Below, piece after piece: positions 1 to 13,616 of a stretch of DNA of 64,000 nt. Where the stretch lies: NCBI GenBank assembly GCA_030544215.1, contig JARZZO010000004.1:48287980-48351979 (forward strand), read 5' to 3'. Position 1 is the first letter of the stretch. Each line of letters starts with the position of its first letter. A program made the position numbers and the translations under genes. The DNA comes from Zantedeschia hybrid cultivar (Eukaryota > Streptophyta > Magnoliopsida > Alismatales > Araceae). Below the pieces are notes generated by a model. It saw nothing but the letters and a program-made list of their open reading frames with translations, was not told the origin of the DNA and ran no database searches.

Positions 1-400
1 GAGGAGAACCCATCCCATGGCAAAGATTAGCTGTCTTATGCAGCAGAAGGAGACCTTGAGACCCTGCGAGGTCCTTCTTTTCCTGCTCCGCACTCCACTT
101 GGCTAGTACAAGTGACATTTGGCTACAACACTCCCACCAACGACGGTTGTAAGAACTCCACAGAAGAAGAGGTAAGGAAGAGTCTTCTGAACACACCGAG
201 AAGGACAATACACTAACTTGAGCATCGGAGGAGGAAGCCTCGATCACATCGGGGGCCCTCTTCTTACTATTTCTTTAGATTTTGCAGGATCTTGCTTTTC
301 ATCTAGTCTGGACTTTAGCCCATTACTCCTTCTCTCTTGGTTTCGTCCATGATTGGGTCTGATCCTGTGGGGTCTAGAGACACGACAACAACATTAAAGG
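1..400 (+). mobile_element. LTR-retrotransposon LTR fragment, Ty3/Gypsy-like
   Basis: The segment near 215-290 (CTAACTTGAGCATCGGAGGA, then a CGGGGGCCCTC block and TTTTGCAGG) resembles the R/U5 portion common in LTRs of plant Tat/Ogre-type Gypsy elements. No internal coding part is present and the 5' side is cut by the window edge. Type assignment is from motif resemblance only. Confidence 0.4.
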
Positions 401-1036
401 TCTATTTGTAACAAGAGAGTTAGTTTCGATGGTGAAAAATAAGTTTAATATAAACTCACTCGAATTTATAAATTCAAGACTCCTCATACATGTATTTTCT
501 TTAAAATTTCTTAGAGTTGATTTGTACTAGAGACTCTCAAATTCATCATAAACTCACACAGAACAACTAAACAAATTTACGTAAAGTGTGCTAAAATGTA
601 TTTATGACAAATAAGTTTATCATAACTCCAAGCTTAAAGTTGTATCCGAGAAGGGTTGAAAGCACTTCCAAAGAAGAAACATTGCATCGCCATTTATATC
701 GCAAGAAGGCACTTGGGCAGGTCAATACTTCTTTTGTTGGAAAAATAGTTAAGACATTGCCGCTGCAACTGCCGATAATAGAGTCAGATGGCGTGTGATT
801 GTTATAACAGCACGTAAGAAGTGCAGCAGAACTTAAAAGAGGCATGTCTGATCCTATGATCGGACTATGGTTGTAGTTGTATTGTCCTCAGTTCGGGCAG
901 TGTGTCGTGTGCACAAATGGTTCGGTGGGTGGGTCGTGGGTTTACCTACTTGCTGGATCCGTATAACTTCGCATGCACAAGCCTCGTCAAGGCCTTGTTT
1001 GCGATGAAGTTAGTGTTTCAGTGTTTATTTCTATCT

Positions 1037-1490
1037 TAGGGATGTAATCGGAGCGAATATGAACCGAATATATGCATATTCATATACGTTTCATATTTTA
1101 TATGCGAATATGAATCTAGATATGAATAATCATAGGATTAGAAAATTAATATTCATATTTGTAATAAATGAATATGGATATGAACTGGATATAGCAAAAC
1201 GTTGATAGAAAGGGAAATAATGACCCTAAAGGATAAAAAATTAATGTGTGTTCAAATTTTCAAAAATAAAAATCATGTTAGACATGATTTTTCTTATTTT
1301 ACAAGAATTATATGAATACAAATAATTTATGTTCGAATGTGGATATTTTAGAATTATGTATATGGAAATTTTAGAATAACTGTATTTATATCCATATTTA
1401 AAATGGATGCAAAATATATATTCATATTCGGTAAAATCAGATGCGAGTACAAATACGAAACTAATACATGCGTGTTTCTTTGTATCCCTA
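1037..1490. mobile_element. Non-autonomous hAT-like element (454 bp)
   Basis: It begins TAGGGATGTAATCGG and ends TTTCTTTGTATCCCTA, giving hAT-type inverted ends (TAGGGATNNAA). The interior is made of ATATGAATATTCATAT-like inverted blocks. The flanking 8-mers (TTCTATCT and ATGGATCC) do not match, so no target duplication survives. Confidence 0.6.
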
Positions 1491-1833
1491 ATGGATCCCC
1501 ATCTATGAGCCCAATCATCTCAAGAAAGCAACCCAATCCATCGATCCCCCTCCAAAATAATCCACAAACGCCATTTAGGATAACCTCCGTGGCTAACTCA
1601 AAAAGAAGATTGAACTGAATATCTCACAAACACGTAACATAAAATTAACTAGTTAAAGAAGATTGTACAATAGTAGGAAAGGTATAAATTTGACCTCAAA
1701 GATGATCTATACTTATAAATTTGACAAACATGTAAGATTTAATACACCTCTTAAGCATTCATACGAATAACTATCTGTACCCTGGGATCCGTAGGCTCTG
1801 GGTTCTTAAGTGTTCATATTAAGAATTAATGCC

Positions 1834-1927
1834 TTTGTTCCATGCGTATGTGGATTTGGTCACTTTTTATGTTTGTTCTTATGTTTGTTCCATGCGTATG
1901 TGAATTTTGGTCACTTTTTGGATTGTG
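1834..1927. repeat. 50-bp tandem duplication
   Basis: Two near-identical units each carry TTTGTTCCATGCGTATGTG followed by TTGGTCACTTTTT, about 50 bp apart. No coding sense is apparent. Confidence 0.7.
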
Positions 1928-2614
1928 CCTTTGCAATATTGATAACATGATTATCTCCTGTATCTCTTGTTGCATGTTTGTTACATATCTATATACGATG
2001 TTTAAACACATGCGAGTTATTAATTTTCCAACAGTAACTTCCCAAGAGTTGCGATAATTTGGTGTCATCATCACTCTAATCTTATGAAACTACAAGTTTT
2101 TCGTCATATTACAAATCCAAATCATGCAAAGCAAAGTTTCTAATTTTAAAATCATCAATTTTGAAGTCTACACTCTTAGTTTTCCATAGTTTTGGACTAA
2201 AAGCTTGAAAGTAGCTAAAAAATTATCACATAAGTCAATATATTTTGAAACCCATGAATTTTACGGTACCTTCGCACCTAAGGAAGACACTGTAAAACAA
2301 TTTGTCACATAACGAACATAAGAAATTATCTTACGATATTGTATGACATTTCTTGGTATCTTATGACAAACAAAATAACCCTAAATTAGAAACCGTATAA
2401 CAGAAATATGTCATAAATTAAAGATCGCTAAATCAAAACTTGCTAGATTAAAAATCTTTGCTTGCAGAACTTTAAACCTGATTCTACATGAAGAAAGCTA
2501 TATTGCATATCAAAACTAAGAGCACGCACGCCATGTCAGGGAAAATATGAATAACCAGCATGGGGAGGGGAAAATATGTGCAAGCATCTGGCGGCAGCCA
2601 CGGCAGGGAAGGAA

Positions 2615-2860
2615 GAGTAATACTTGCTGCAGTGCCTTTGTGCAGTGCGCGACATTGAACTGGGTAAAAAATATTTTTTTAAAAAACTTTATAAGGTCGG
2701 CTCTACATGCTCTATGTATCTGGACAGTCTGATCTGTGGTCGGATGATCCTAAAAATTTTAAAACTTATTTTTAGGCTGAGCCCATTAAGAGTGCTTTTA
2801 AATATTTATTTTTAAAAATTTTTGGAGTCGTCCGATCGTAGATCAAACTATATGGAATGG
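2615..2860. mobile_element. MULE-like MITE, GAGTAATACTTGCTGCA family, truncated copy
   Basis: It starts with the family terminus GAGTAATACTTGCTGCA and holds the typical core of T/A-rich tracts around inverted GATCNGNGGTCGGATGATC-like blocks. The opposite terminus is not recognisable, so the 3' boundary is approximate. Confidence 0.5.
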
Positions 2861-4023
2861 AGGGCATATGGGGCCCAATTACAAAAATAATTAAGAAAAA
2901 AAAACAAACTACTATAATGTACCCCATGCAATGCAAGAGAGAAACAATCAGAGAGAAGGAGAATAAACTGAGAGGGAAGAGAGGAGGACGGAGGACCCCG
3001 TTGCGCAAAGCAGAGTGAGAAACAAAAAGGGGAAAATCGGTATTGACAAACCGGAGGAGAAATTAAAAGTGGACCGAATCAAACCGGAGGACAATTCTGG
3101 ACTGGACAAAACTCTTAATTCTTATATATAGTTAGGAGATTAGATTTTGAACAAATAATTCTCTAAAGAATCTTGTATATAAAGAAAATCTCTTGTAAAA
3201 TGCATTTATGCAAAAAAAACTCCTATATAATTATTGCACAATGCACATGTATCGATTGAAAAGGATTACCATAATTTCACATCACTTCTAAATTAGGCCT
3301 TAATTTCCAAAAGTCTGAATATTAATCTTGTTCTCAAATGAGATCTTAACTGCAATCATTGAAGTCGTTGATTTTTTTTTATATATATATAATGTCCTAG
3401 TCCTCTCATAGATGAGATAGCATGCTACAATCTAATTCGTTTTAGATAGTGAGAAAATTTACATATTTTCCCAATACTAATTTTTTAGATTTACGTTTTT
3501 AAACAAACCCTTAATCTACTGTGCTCGCTACCCGTATAAAGTTAATTATGCTACTAGCATCTGCATCATTTTTTTATCGTCCATCATAATAAAGCCCAAG
3601 TGCTAGAATGGCTTGCTATTTGAAACCTTGTACCCATTAATTGGGATTTTCTAGTTTCAGTTTTATCTGCCTCCATGTTACAACAGTTACACTTTCTAGA
3701 CCCTTCCATGATTTGTTAATCATGCTATAGTTACAAACAAGCAAAAATCCTACCCAGACCTGGATGATAACAATTGTCACAAAAGTTCTTTAGCCATACT
3801 TTAAAGATTTCACACACTTGTGTATGAGCTCTTATGCATTAACTTCCTCTTATATATTAACTTGATAGTTGACAACCCCAAGACAATTAAATTGATTTCA
3901 CTTAGCTTTTTCATACTAGACTCGTAAGTAGAACATGTTATTTCTAAAAGGCATGGCATGATAGCATTACTTTAATATTTGGTGCCACATTTACATCTCT
4001 ATTTAAGAAAACATTGTTACCAA

Positions 4024-4095
4024 CTGATATAACTTAATTGATATCATTTGGTCTCTCCATTTAGAGAGGTCACAGGTTCAACTTCCACTAGGTAT
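4024..4095 (+). mobile_element. Possible tRNA-derived SINE head
   Basis: GAGGTCACAGGTTCAACTTCC resembles a Pol III B box (GGTTCAANTCC type). A possible A box lies about 35 bp upstream. No tail or target duplication was found, so this is weak. Confidence 0.3.
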
Positions 4096-5371
4096 GTACA
4101 CTTTCTTCTGCATGTGGACTTTAGTTAATAATGCATGTTTAACATTAATACTCTGTTCAAGTGTTGCCAAGTCCCTGGATACAGATTTAGCAAAAATGGT
4201 GAACCAATCAAAAGCCCAATGACATCAGGTAGTAGATAGAAAGCTATATCATTGGTCGTACTGATGCAATTACCCAATAATTAAGCTTCAAAGATTTCCC
4301 AAAACTGAAAGTTATTAGATGAAGCAGGCAAGCCTGAGGTTCGGATCAATACTATACTCTTAAGACCAAAAATACAAGGATCAATACTATATTCTCCCCG
4401 GGCAACTTTCAGTAAAATCTCGAAACTTGCACATGAATTCTATGTTGTAATAAATTATCAAAACTTCCTTCGGGGTTACATATGGGCCGAGATACGCATA
4501 TGTCTTATGGGAACATGAAGTGCTCCCATATCCAAGAGAGTGGTGTAATAGAGATATAAATACCTACACATACTCTTTACAAGAGGGAGGATACATATAC
4601 ATCTTGGGCTTTCAGTGGGAATGACTCCTCATAGTGTGGGCCTTCTCTCTTTCCACCTCCACTAACTTAACTATCAGAGGGTTTTTCTCCGGTTCAAATA
4701 TGGAAGGGTGTTCTAACGGTCGCTGGCGTCGACATCAAAGGGAGGATCTTCGCGGCTCATCAGCCTGAGGCTTGGGGTGTTTAGCAGCCGTCGGATCTCA
4801 CTCGTTTCCCTGACTTCTACAACTCCTATAGTCGAACTTTCTTCACAATCCCCACACTCTTGTACAAGAACACCTCTCTCTTCCCTTCTCTCTGCTCCGT
4901 CTCTCTTTTATTATGGACATTTAGAGCTTTTCAACCTTGCTTGAGAGTTCTTAACTTTTGATCCATGAAGGGGGAGAGAGAGAGAGATGCCATAGTGCAA
5001 GGGAGGTTTGGCATAAAACTTCGTCGCATGAAGTGAGCTATGGGATGTTCATCGGCATTAATCTTTTAAAAAAATAAAATTTTGTTGCAGTGCCTTCGAC
5101 ACCCATAATTCGGAGGGATAAAAAGTGTTGTAGAGAGGAGTAAAAGAAAAAATGAAAAACTAACAAACCAATGTACTGATCGGACAGCCCTGTTTGGCTC
5201 CGTGTGGGAGCAGCTCTGCATGTAGCAGAACGGGAGGGTTTTTTTTTCGATTCATTAGATCTTTAATCCAATGGTTTCTTAGTTTCATGCGATGGAGTCG
5301 CACCAACTGCCCCCATTGCAGTGTAGCACTCGTCTACACACACACAAGCTGTTTACTTTCTGAAGCATCAC

Positions 5372-5377
5372 TTTATT
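5372..5377 (-). terminator. Candidate poly(A) signal of the PDIL gene
   Basis: TTTATT on the plus strand reads AATAAA on the minus strand, about 270 bases past the stop codon. It is a reasonable 3' end signal, but plant poly(A) signals are loose and no transcript data are available. Confidence 0.3.
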
Positions 5378-5643
5378 CAAATAGTTCGGTTCCGCTACTA
5401 TGCATGCTATGGCTAATGAACACGCAGTTCCACATCCAATTCTGCCCTTAAAAAAAATGTGGGAACTCATATATTGCACAAATCAGTTTTACAGAACAGA
5501 ATATCATGTCAGATACAAAACAAATGATTAAGTTCTTATCCTACCAAAAAATTATTATGATTTAACAACATCCGTGCCTGGCAATGAGATGGACTTACTA
5601 ATAATATGTTCCCTGTAGTAGGATATTACAAAGAGGGCCCTCT

Positions 5644-8600
5644 TCAGTCTTCCTTGTCTCCAGATTGATACTCGTCCCTTCTGACGGCTTCAGAAGGGGA
5701 ACTACCGTCACCCACGTTTCTGCTGTGAGGAACATCGTCATCACCTTGCTTGGTGAGATGTTGGATAAGCATAACAATAGCAACCACAAACACAATAAGG
5801 TATACAGTTCGTATGTTGATTAGTGAATTAATGAAGCCAATCAGCGAAGGGCCGCTGACACTTCTCTGAACAGTTCTTCCTTCTCTATATGCCTCGAGGA
5901 ATCGGCTTATTTGAGAACCCGGATCCTCCTCATCGTTAAGGCTTTCTAAACCCTCAACCTGTACAAACCAATCAATCAAAATGAATAACTGATGCATGAC
6001 AAGATACATAAGATATTTCATTTGGATTTCGATGGGTAACATGTACAAATCAACAGACTGCACCAAACTAGTTATGCAAAATGCACATAGTATTGAATGA
6101 CCTGCACATTTATCCAAAGTTTGTGAAAAACTTCTGCTCAAGAGCAGTAAATTTTGCCAACCAATTCTTGTTTTTGCACCTGAAGATCCTCAACCGGCCA
6201 TGAAAGCAACAGTTTAATGAAGCATCCATGGGCTTCAATAAGAACAATATTCCCATCTTTTCAAGAAAACATGAGTAGAGGTAATCCTTTATATATCAAA
6301 ATTGAGTTAAGAAGTATCAACAGAGTGACTGTTAACAAGAGAAAAAGATCTTTCAGCAGACACACTACAAAAGATGGACGTACATAGATTATCCAGGTTA
6401 AGAACATTTATAATATTATATACTAACAATGTTGTCAAAATTGTTGTCATCTTGTATTATAAACAGTGCTATTCTAGCTATAAATATATGATCGATAAAG
6501 ACCACTATCATAAAAAGCAGCTGCCTAGACAACGGCTGCCCTCAAAGCTTTCTGCTGCAGCCTTTTCTCTCAAACTTCTCGTCTCTACACTTCTCCTTAT
6601 GTAATTACCAAAGTGTCCTTGAAAATACCTTGCATGAGAGGTGTTACATATCCACATGTTGACTAGGATCAGAAAACTAAATAACAACATTACGGTTTTT
6701 CTGTACATATCAAACTTGCTTCATGTTTTCACATTTATTAGTGCTTAATTTGTGATAAAAATATAAGAGGCTGCATTAGCTTCACGCGGATGAATATAGG
6801 AAAACCATCAAATTAAATGGGATCCTTGTTCCTCTTTCTAGCATTTTGTACTATGGTCAAGCTCCTTAGTATCACAAATTACATATTTATCAATTTTAAG
6901 TCACCTTTTAGAACCTTTCTAGACATATAAGCCCATTCTACACATCTTTACAATAATTATAGTTTATAATCTTGGTATATAGGTCTAAGATTTCTTTGGT
7001 CACATTGTAAGCATAAGTTATTGAAATGCAACGATATTTAGTAACAACATCATGCCATAACAAAAATACTTTTCGAAATCTTAGTATGTAGCTATCCTAT
7101 TCTTATATTCTTTTATACTTGAAAAGTAAAAACTAGGTCTTAATCTTTTCTTCTCCATAATTAATGTAGCCAAGTTTTTAAAATGTCAATAGAAAAAAAA
7201 TGTCCTTTCTTAGATCAAATGGTATATTAAACTTGTCCAGAAAGGAAAAAACTGAGGAGAACTTGTCTTGCCTCGGCATTTTGAGAACATATATAAAGAT
7301 GCAAATAAAATACCCAAGTGGGAATAAAATGAGACATAGCCTGAAGTGCTTCAACTTACTATAGAATATTCTTCTTTTCCATCCCAGATGAGCATTTTTG
7401 GAAGGTTTGTTTTCTTGTTGACCCCAAATGTTTCAGTGAACTCTTGCCACTGCTTGACTCCAACATAGGCAAACACTAAGTCATGATTTGCAGATGCAGC
7501 TGACTTTAAGATCTTCACCAATTTCAGCGAATTCTCAGCCACCTCATCTTCCATAATTGTTACAACAATTTTTCTCTTGTCATCACCCATTTGCTTCACT
7601 GTCTCATAGGTTATAGGAACTGCTAAGGGCAGATGGTTCTGCTTAATAAAATCCTCCAGGAAATCTCCTGCAGATTAAAAAAGTCAGAGGTATTCCATCA
7701 GTAACATGTAAATATCATTTTCATGTTAGCATAAATCTACATGAAAAACATATGGATTATCTGGTGATACAATTTACTTATTGAGCAGGCAGGAGACTGT
7801 TGACAAGGGTACTCAGATAAGTGTCTATCCTTTTCCTTTTTCTCAACAATGCACAGATAAACAACCCCCACCCCACCCCAAGGTGACAGGCTCTTGCCCT
7901 GTTCTGAAGGGCCACTGGCTGCAACGGGGACAGTAAAAAAAAAAACCTGGGGTGACACACTAAACTGAGGGGTAGGGAGGAGTACAACACATTATGCTGT
8001 GAACCCTCCATTCACGACCAAGCTAGGGCAAAGTCCAAAGTCCAAATACATTAGTCTGTGAAACCAAGTGCACTGAACAAGGCCATGGCTATGTCAGAAA
8101 AGTGTTCACTGACAAGGAAAGTTCTCCACACACCTTGACATTGGTTAGTGGTTACCCCTTACATAGTAGGGTGCATTACTGGGCTTGGCTTGGAGGGGTG
8201 AGTTTCTGAAAACAGCCCAGATGCATCCCCGATCCAGGACATCGATGGAGTCCATGGACATGTGTGGAGTAAACTCAGTTCTAGGAATCCCGTGTTTTTG
8301 CAACAGGTACTGCTAGGTAGAGTCAAATTTGAGACGCAAACCAAACTCTTGAATAGGCCACCAAGCTGGTTCAGTGTACCTATGCAATGTGATGATCAAA
8401 GCTGTGCTATTACACTATTTTCATATGTTCAAATAGATAGCTTCCAGTAAAATGACATAGTAAATGTGAAGAAACATATATTGGTGTCTGCACGTATGCA
8501 TGTGCATATTTATGCCCTTTGAAACACAATGCCCCATTGATTTATTCAGCTCAGTTGAGACATTAAGCAAAACTTGTTGCCTTGCAAATAATGGAGAACA

Positions 8601-11600
8601 TGTTAAGTCATGATTAGATTTGTACACTAATATCAAATGAAAGACTATGGTTTGGAATCCTGACCTTCAAAAGGGCCATAGAAGACACTCTGTTCACGGT
8701 ATCTGGGATGTATAGAGACCAATGCAGGGACTTTGTCAAAGTCATATCTCACCATGACATCCTCTGAGAAATCCTTTGCTACAGAAAACCATGCTTTTTT
8801 CTTGTACTTCTTTGCAAACTCAGATATCATAGACTCATCCAAGCCAAAGCCAATGAATATAGGAAAGTGAGTTCCAGCTGACTCAACAAAATTATGAATA
8901 GCAGAATCCGACTCGATAATAGCAACATCGGGTGCAACAAACTTCCTCAAATATCGAACAAGAAGATGAGCTTTCCTTGGACCAGAATATTCTGTTGGGA
9001 CGCCATGCATAAAAACCTTCAATGTAGGATACCCACTATATCACAGAGGTTAAAAAAAACTTTGTTCAGTTAATCTATCAAACATACTTGATCAAGATTT
9101 TCTGGTTGAGCATCCACATACTCGATTTCATATTTGGAGGCAAGTTTGGTATATTTATCAGCATTTATTTTGGCAATCACTATAGGGTGATCAAGTCCAG
9201 CAAGTACAGGAGCAGCTGCATCCAACTGCAAAATGACCAATAAAGGAATAATTCCCTTGCTTCCACAAAGTTTCATCATTCATGAGTTAAACACTAGAAA
9301 CAATAGAAGAAACTGATAGAAGAGTTCGGAGGGACAAAAAGAACATCGGAGCATGATATCCCCACAATACTAACTATACACAATGGGTATAATAATTGGA
9401 ATTGGGAACACAATTCTTACAAGACCACATAACTTTAAAATCATACAAAGCTTTGACTGGTTTGCCTCAAAAAAACAAAGAGGAGCGTTCATCATTATCA
9501 TCATAAGTCTTATCCCTAATGTGAGGATACTAGATGCAGTGAAGGATCAAACGATTTGGCAAACTTTTTCAAGAAGCTGCCCTGCCTGACAGCAATTCTT
9601 TCAAAATGATGCAAATTATACCTAGTCAAGATAGCTTGTGAGAGGAGATGGCTGCCAAAAGTCCTATGAGGAACAATTAGCATGTAGAAAGCTGCCGTCT
9701 TGATTGCAGTTTAAGCCCATACAACCAAAAAGCATCCTTAAAAGTTTTGACAAAATTTGAAAAGATGAGAAATGCTATTATTCCATACTTTTTACCACCC
9801 TCTTTGCTACACTCATTGGGAGCCGTTTTATCGCTTAATCAAATGGCTCTAATTAAAGTTACTTTAGACACAATGTTTTTTTTTACTCGTGTCACTTTGT
9901 GAGAGCTCTGATCAAGTGATCAAATGGCTCTCACTGAGTGTGGCAAAGAGGTGGAAGAAAGTGTGATATAATAGAATTCCTCTGAAAAAGGTTATCATGT
10001 AATTTAGTTTAGATAGGGTCATTTTAGACTCTAGTGCAGAACTTGTGTGCCTCGATGACTGTAGAGTTGCAGCATTATATTCACTTTAAAGGTTAAAAAG
10101 TTTTCAATTGTTCCTTTCTCTTTGTGTGTGTGTGGGGGGGGGGGGGGATCCAGGCTAGCTCACTCACTCACGCACGCACCCACCCCCACCCACCCCACAC
10201 CCACCCACGCGTGCGTGCATGCACGCACAGACACGCACGCACGCACAGACACACACACACACACGCACACACACACACACACACACACGCACAGATAAAT
10301 AAAAGAATAGGATTGATGTAATCAATGGTGATCTCCTCGCTTACCTAGGCAATGAAGTAGGGTGAGGCGCATGGCTTGCACGATCAGACAATTCCAATCC
10401 AGATAGGTAGATTCGAATCAAAATCGATCCCTGCTGATCCAATGTCATGGAGGAACTTGATACCCTCCTGAAAATGGGAAAGAAAGGGAAACCTTAGGCC
10501 AAATCGGCCCAGAATCGGGCTGAATCATTTACGATTGGCTGGTTTCCAAGCCAATCCTTCTTGATCCAGCCTTGGTTGGATTGGAATCTCAACCAATGAA
10601 CTTGTTGATTTTTGGAATTTTTTAAAGGTTTCACTTTTTTAGTTTTTAACATTAGAATTCAAGCCAATCCAATGACTGACTTTCGTACCTTGGATTGGCT
10701 GATTTGGATGATCCAATCTCTATCAAAATGGGATTGGGACCTGCCAATCCAACATCCTAGTCTAATGATGCTTTCCTTGGTGAGGCAAGCTAAAAATCTC
10801 TCACCTCACCTCATGTTGGCCTCACTCACCTAGGCACTCATCTATGTTGTCTATACCAAATGCTTGTATCCTTTTTAATTATATGGTATTACTTTTGTAC
10901 TATTTTTTCTTATTCTTAATTATGCCAAAGTGGCTAATGCTTCTTTTGACAATGTTAAGAGTCCTCTTCCTCATACATGCTGCCACACTTTTCTTACTTT
11001 TGATGAATCCTAAGACCATTCATTACTTATATGAGTGCTTTATATGAATTGGTCTTTACAGATTAGACATGATTAGTGTTTCTCAAAGTCTTACATATCA
11101 TTATCTTGAATGCTCTCTTTAATTTTCTCATGTTATCGTTTTCTTCTTTCGTAATGATTTATAAGAGAAAGCTCATTACCTTAAATGCCTAGGCAACGTG
11201 CCTAGGTGCCTAGGCACTAAAGGTTAAAGCAATGTTTTAAAAAATGTCTAGGTGGGCTGAGGCAGTAGAACCACCTGCTGCCTGGGAGGACTGCAAGGCG
11301 GGCACCTCATTAATGAGTTGGTTATTTTGTTAGCTTTTAACATTTTACACAATATTTATGCACCATTTGGCCTGGCTAAACATATTTTCATTTCTAATGA
11401 TATTTGGGACCTTTTTTGTATTTAATCATAAAGAAGGAATAGTTATGACCTATTCTCACTTTTCAAGCAAAGAGATGTAAGATGATGCATAACTAAAGAT
11501 GATCAAGACTCAAGGTTTGTTGAGTTATGAGGCTATTACCAAATATTGCTGCATCTCAATAATTTATGCATGTAATTTTATATAAGAAATCCTATAACTA

Positions 11601-13616
11601 CATACAAAGATTGAGCATTACAATTATTCTATATATATAATACACAATACAACCTTAAAGTGGAAAATTAGTGAAGAGTCCAACCAATGCATACAATTTT
11701 AGAAAAGGAATGAGGATACCATTCAATTTAATGCTTTCCTTATTTATTGGTGTAAAGTTAATGTAGCCTCTTTTTCTAATCATAAATTTAACCAAGAATA
11801 AGTATCAAACAACAAATCAGGTCTGATATCTATGGAAGGATCTTAAAGTTGTTATTATAAGTTTTCTAGTAATACTCAACATTTAGAGATACAACACACG
11901 CCTTGCAATGTATTATCAAGGACATTTAGCTAATTACATATTTATATGAGAGGGAAAAACTGATGAGACAAAACTGTTGAGAAAAATCTGAGGCAGAAAC
12001 CTTTGAGGTGGCCAACCTGTCGGAAGCACCAGCTCAACCAGTAGCTGTTGGAAAAATAAGAGCTGTGAACGTAGGAACTAGGCAGCCGCCTTTTAAAACA
12101 GTGGGCTAAAGAGAACCCATAGTTGCCTCACTTGTCTCTTGCCTTTGACTACATAGAATAGAATATATAAAAATAGGCATCATTAATCCCTGTTCAAGCT
12201 AGAATAAGCAATTTGAGCTTTTTGGCCGATTAGCTTATTCTAGCTTATTCCGGAGTAAACCATTCTTACTAACAAGGGATCCGAGCAAACAAAGCAAAGA
12301 AGCTAGGATAAGATGGGGCCCGCCGTCTTCTTATTCAATTATCAAAGAGGGCCTAAAGGTCTAGATAACCTTGTGTCACACCAAGTGGCATAGCCAAGTT
12401 CCATCATTGCCATCATTGTTGTGATCGTTGTCATTGTCTTCATCATCATTATCACCATCACCAACACCAACCACCATCGTAAGCCTTATCCTATCATTCT
12501 AGGATACTAGATCCAGTGCAAGATCCCAAGTTTTGGTGAACATTACTGACTGCTTGGTTGCCTGAACCTACTAAAAGTAAATTTGTACAGGAGTACATTT
12601 GTCAAATCCTAAGGTTATTTTGGCAGATAGAAATTTACTGTTTTGATTATGTAGTTTAAGCTAGCTTGATGGTGTTAAGTGTTCCAGATGGAGAGATAGT
12701 GGCAGCCAGCTGAAAAGTTTCTAGTGATTTGGACCACAAATCCTAACTAACTAGAATAATTGGAGAAGGCTTCATATGCAATCAGCATGCTGGAAGGACA
12801 TATCCTACCATCTCTTTAAAGTTTAAATGATGGCTCTAAAATGCACTCCATAGATCATGGAAGCGATTCAAAATAACACAGACCATGTGGCTAAACAGGC
12901 AGAGGTTCTAGGCTAATACCCACATCTCAAATTCCGGGGAGCAAGTTAAAAGGGAAGACTCCAGTACAAACAAGGATAGAACCAAACAGTTGACCAGAAA
13001 GCTTGAAACGTTCCATCAAACAAAAAGAAAGGGCTACAAGATCAGGCACGTAGAGTTGCCATTCCGCTCGAGGTGTCTGAAGAGATCTGCTACCAGAGAG
13101 ATTGGATAAATAATACATTATAAAATCAGACAATTCATCGATAAATTTAAAAACTTGACTCGCTTACAATCCATAAACTACCCAACATGATCTAACCCAA
13201 CATAACCTGAGATCAAAAATTACTGCCAATGTTCCCCCGTTGCAAAATGCTCGAAAAAAAAAAACTACACCGTAGATACTGTACCCTAGATTCATGAAGA
13301 ACGTAAGATCCTATAAGACACCTGCAGTTCACTTCTCAGTGAATTAAATACAAAAAAACCCTAATTGAGAGAGAGAGAGAGAGAGGATGGAGCTAGTGAC
13401 CTCAGGGGCGAGGCGCTTGCAGTGGCCGCACCAGGGGGCGTAGAAGTCGACGAGGATGTAGTCGAAGGCGGAGATGGCGGAGTCGAAGTTGGTGTCGTCG
13501 AGCTCCAGGACGGTCCCGTCCACCGGGAACTGGTGCGGCGCCGCCGCCGCGAACCAGATCGAGGCGATCAGGAGGTGTAGGAGGAGGGACCAACTGGGGC
13601 GCCGAACCCGCGCCAT
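5644..13616 (-). CDS. PDIL5-2: Protein disulfide isomerase-like protein, PDIL5-2 type (5 exons, 437 aa)
   Basis: Exons in transcript order are 13616-13401, 9225-9122, 9035-8665, 7667-7360 and 5958-5644. All introns are GT-AG and the frame closes at 437 aa plus TGA. Residues 1-26 form a signal peptide (MARVRR then a hydrophobic run). A thioredoxin fold follows, with active site WCGHC (C63, C66) and cis-Pro 110 in DGYPTL. A second, redox-inactive thioredoxin-like region fills the middle (KKAWFSVAKDFSED, YDFDKVPALV). A membrane segment lies near 384-398 (VYLIVFVVAIVML), and the acidic tail ends GDKED instead of KDEL. Single CXXC, one C-terminal membrane anchor and length all fit plant PDIL5-2/5-3. 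By family it would oxidise or isomerise disulfides in the ER lumen as a type I membrane protein. The start is the first in-frame ATG, with G at -3 and +4; the frame is open upstream to 13685 but begins there with GTG. Intron 1 (4.2 kb) carries repeats. Paralog choice (5-2 versus 5-3) is less certain than the family. Confidence 0.93.
10123..10293. repeat. Compound GT/G-tract and CA/CGCA microsatellite in PDIL intron 1
   Basis: A (GT)n stretch and about 15 G are followed by CACC/CGCA and (CA)n repeats. Any open frame read through it is a repeat artefact. Confidence 0.9.
10320..11250. repeat. Degenerate repeat block in PDIL intron 1
   Basis: Two kinds of repeated words occur: CCAATCC/GGATTGG inverted blocks between 10390 and 10770, and GCCTAGGC-type words (CGCTTACCTAGGCAATG near 10340, ACTCACCTAGGCACTC near 10825, GTGCCTAGGTGCCTAGGC near 11200). 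The CTAGGCGACGCCTAGG block near 45683 in RMR intron 1 belongs to the same word family. This looks like an old, unclassified interspersed repeat. Confidence 0.5.
12186..12345. repeat. Short foldback element in PDIL intron 1
   Basis: AGCTAGAATAAGC and GCTTATTCTAGCT form a perfect 13-bp inverted pair within about 60 bp. ATCCCTGTT at the left and AACAAGGGAT to the right add a second inverted pair. Class is unclear. Confidence 0.45.

Larger units (their letters stand above)
400..5640. other. Intergenic region, no gene
   Basis: Apart from the elements listed separately, I see no coding potential. The stretch 4480-5010 (TATAAATACC near 4557, then GC-richer sequence) looks like an old LTR, but neither end is defined. 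Small open frames here lack codon bias or recognisable motifs. Confidence 0.5.

Noticed and set aside
10124..10321. 65-codon His/Thr-rich frame
   Set aside because: It is a translation of the CA/CGCA microsatellite.
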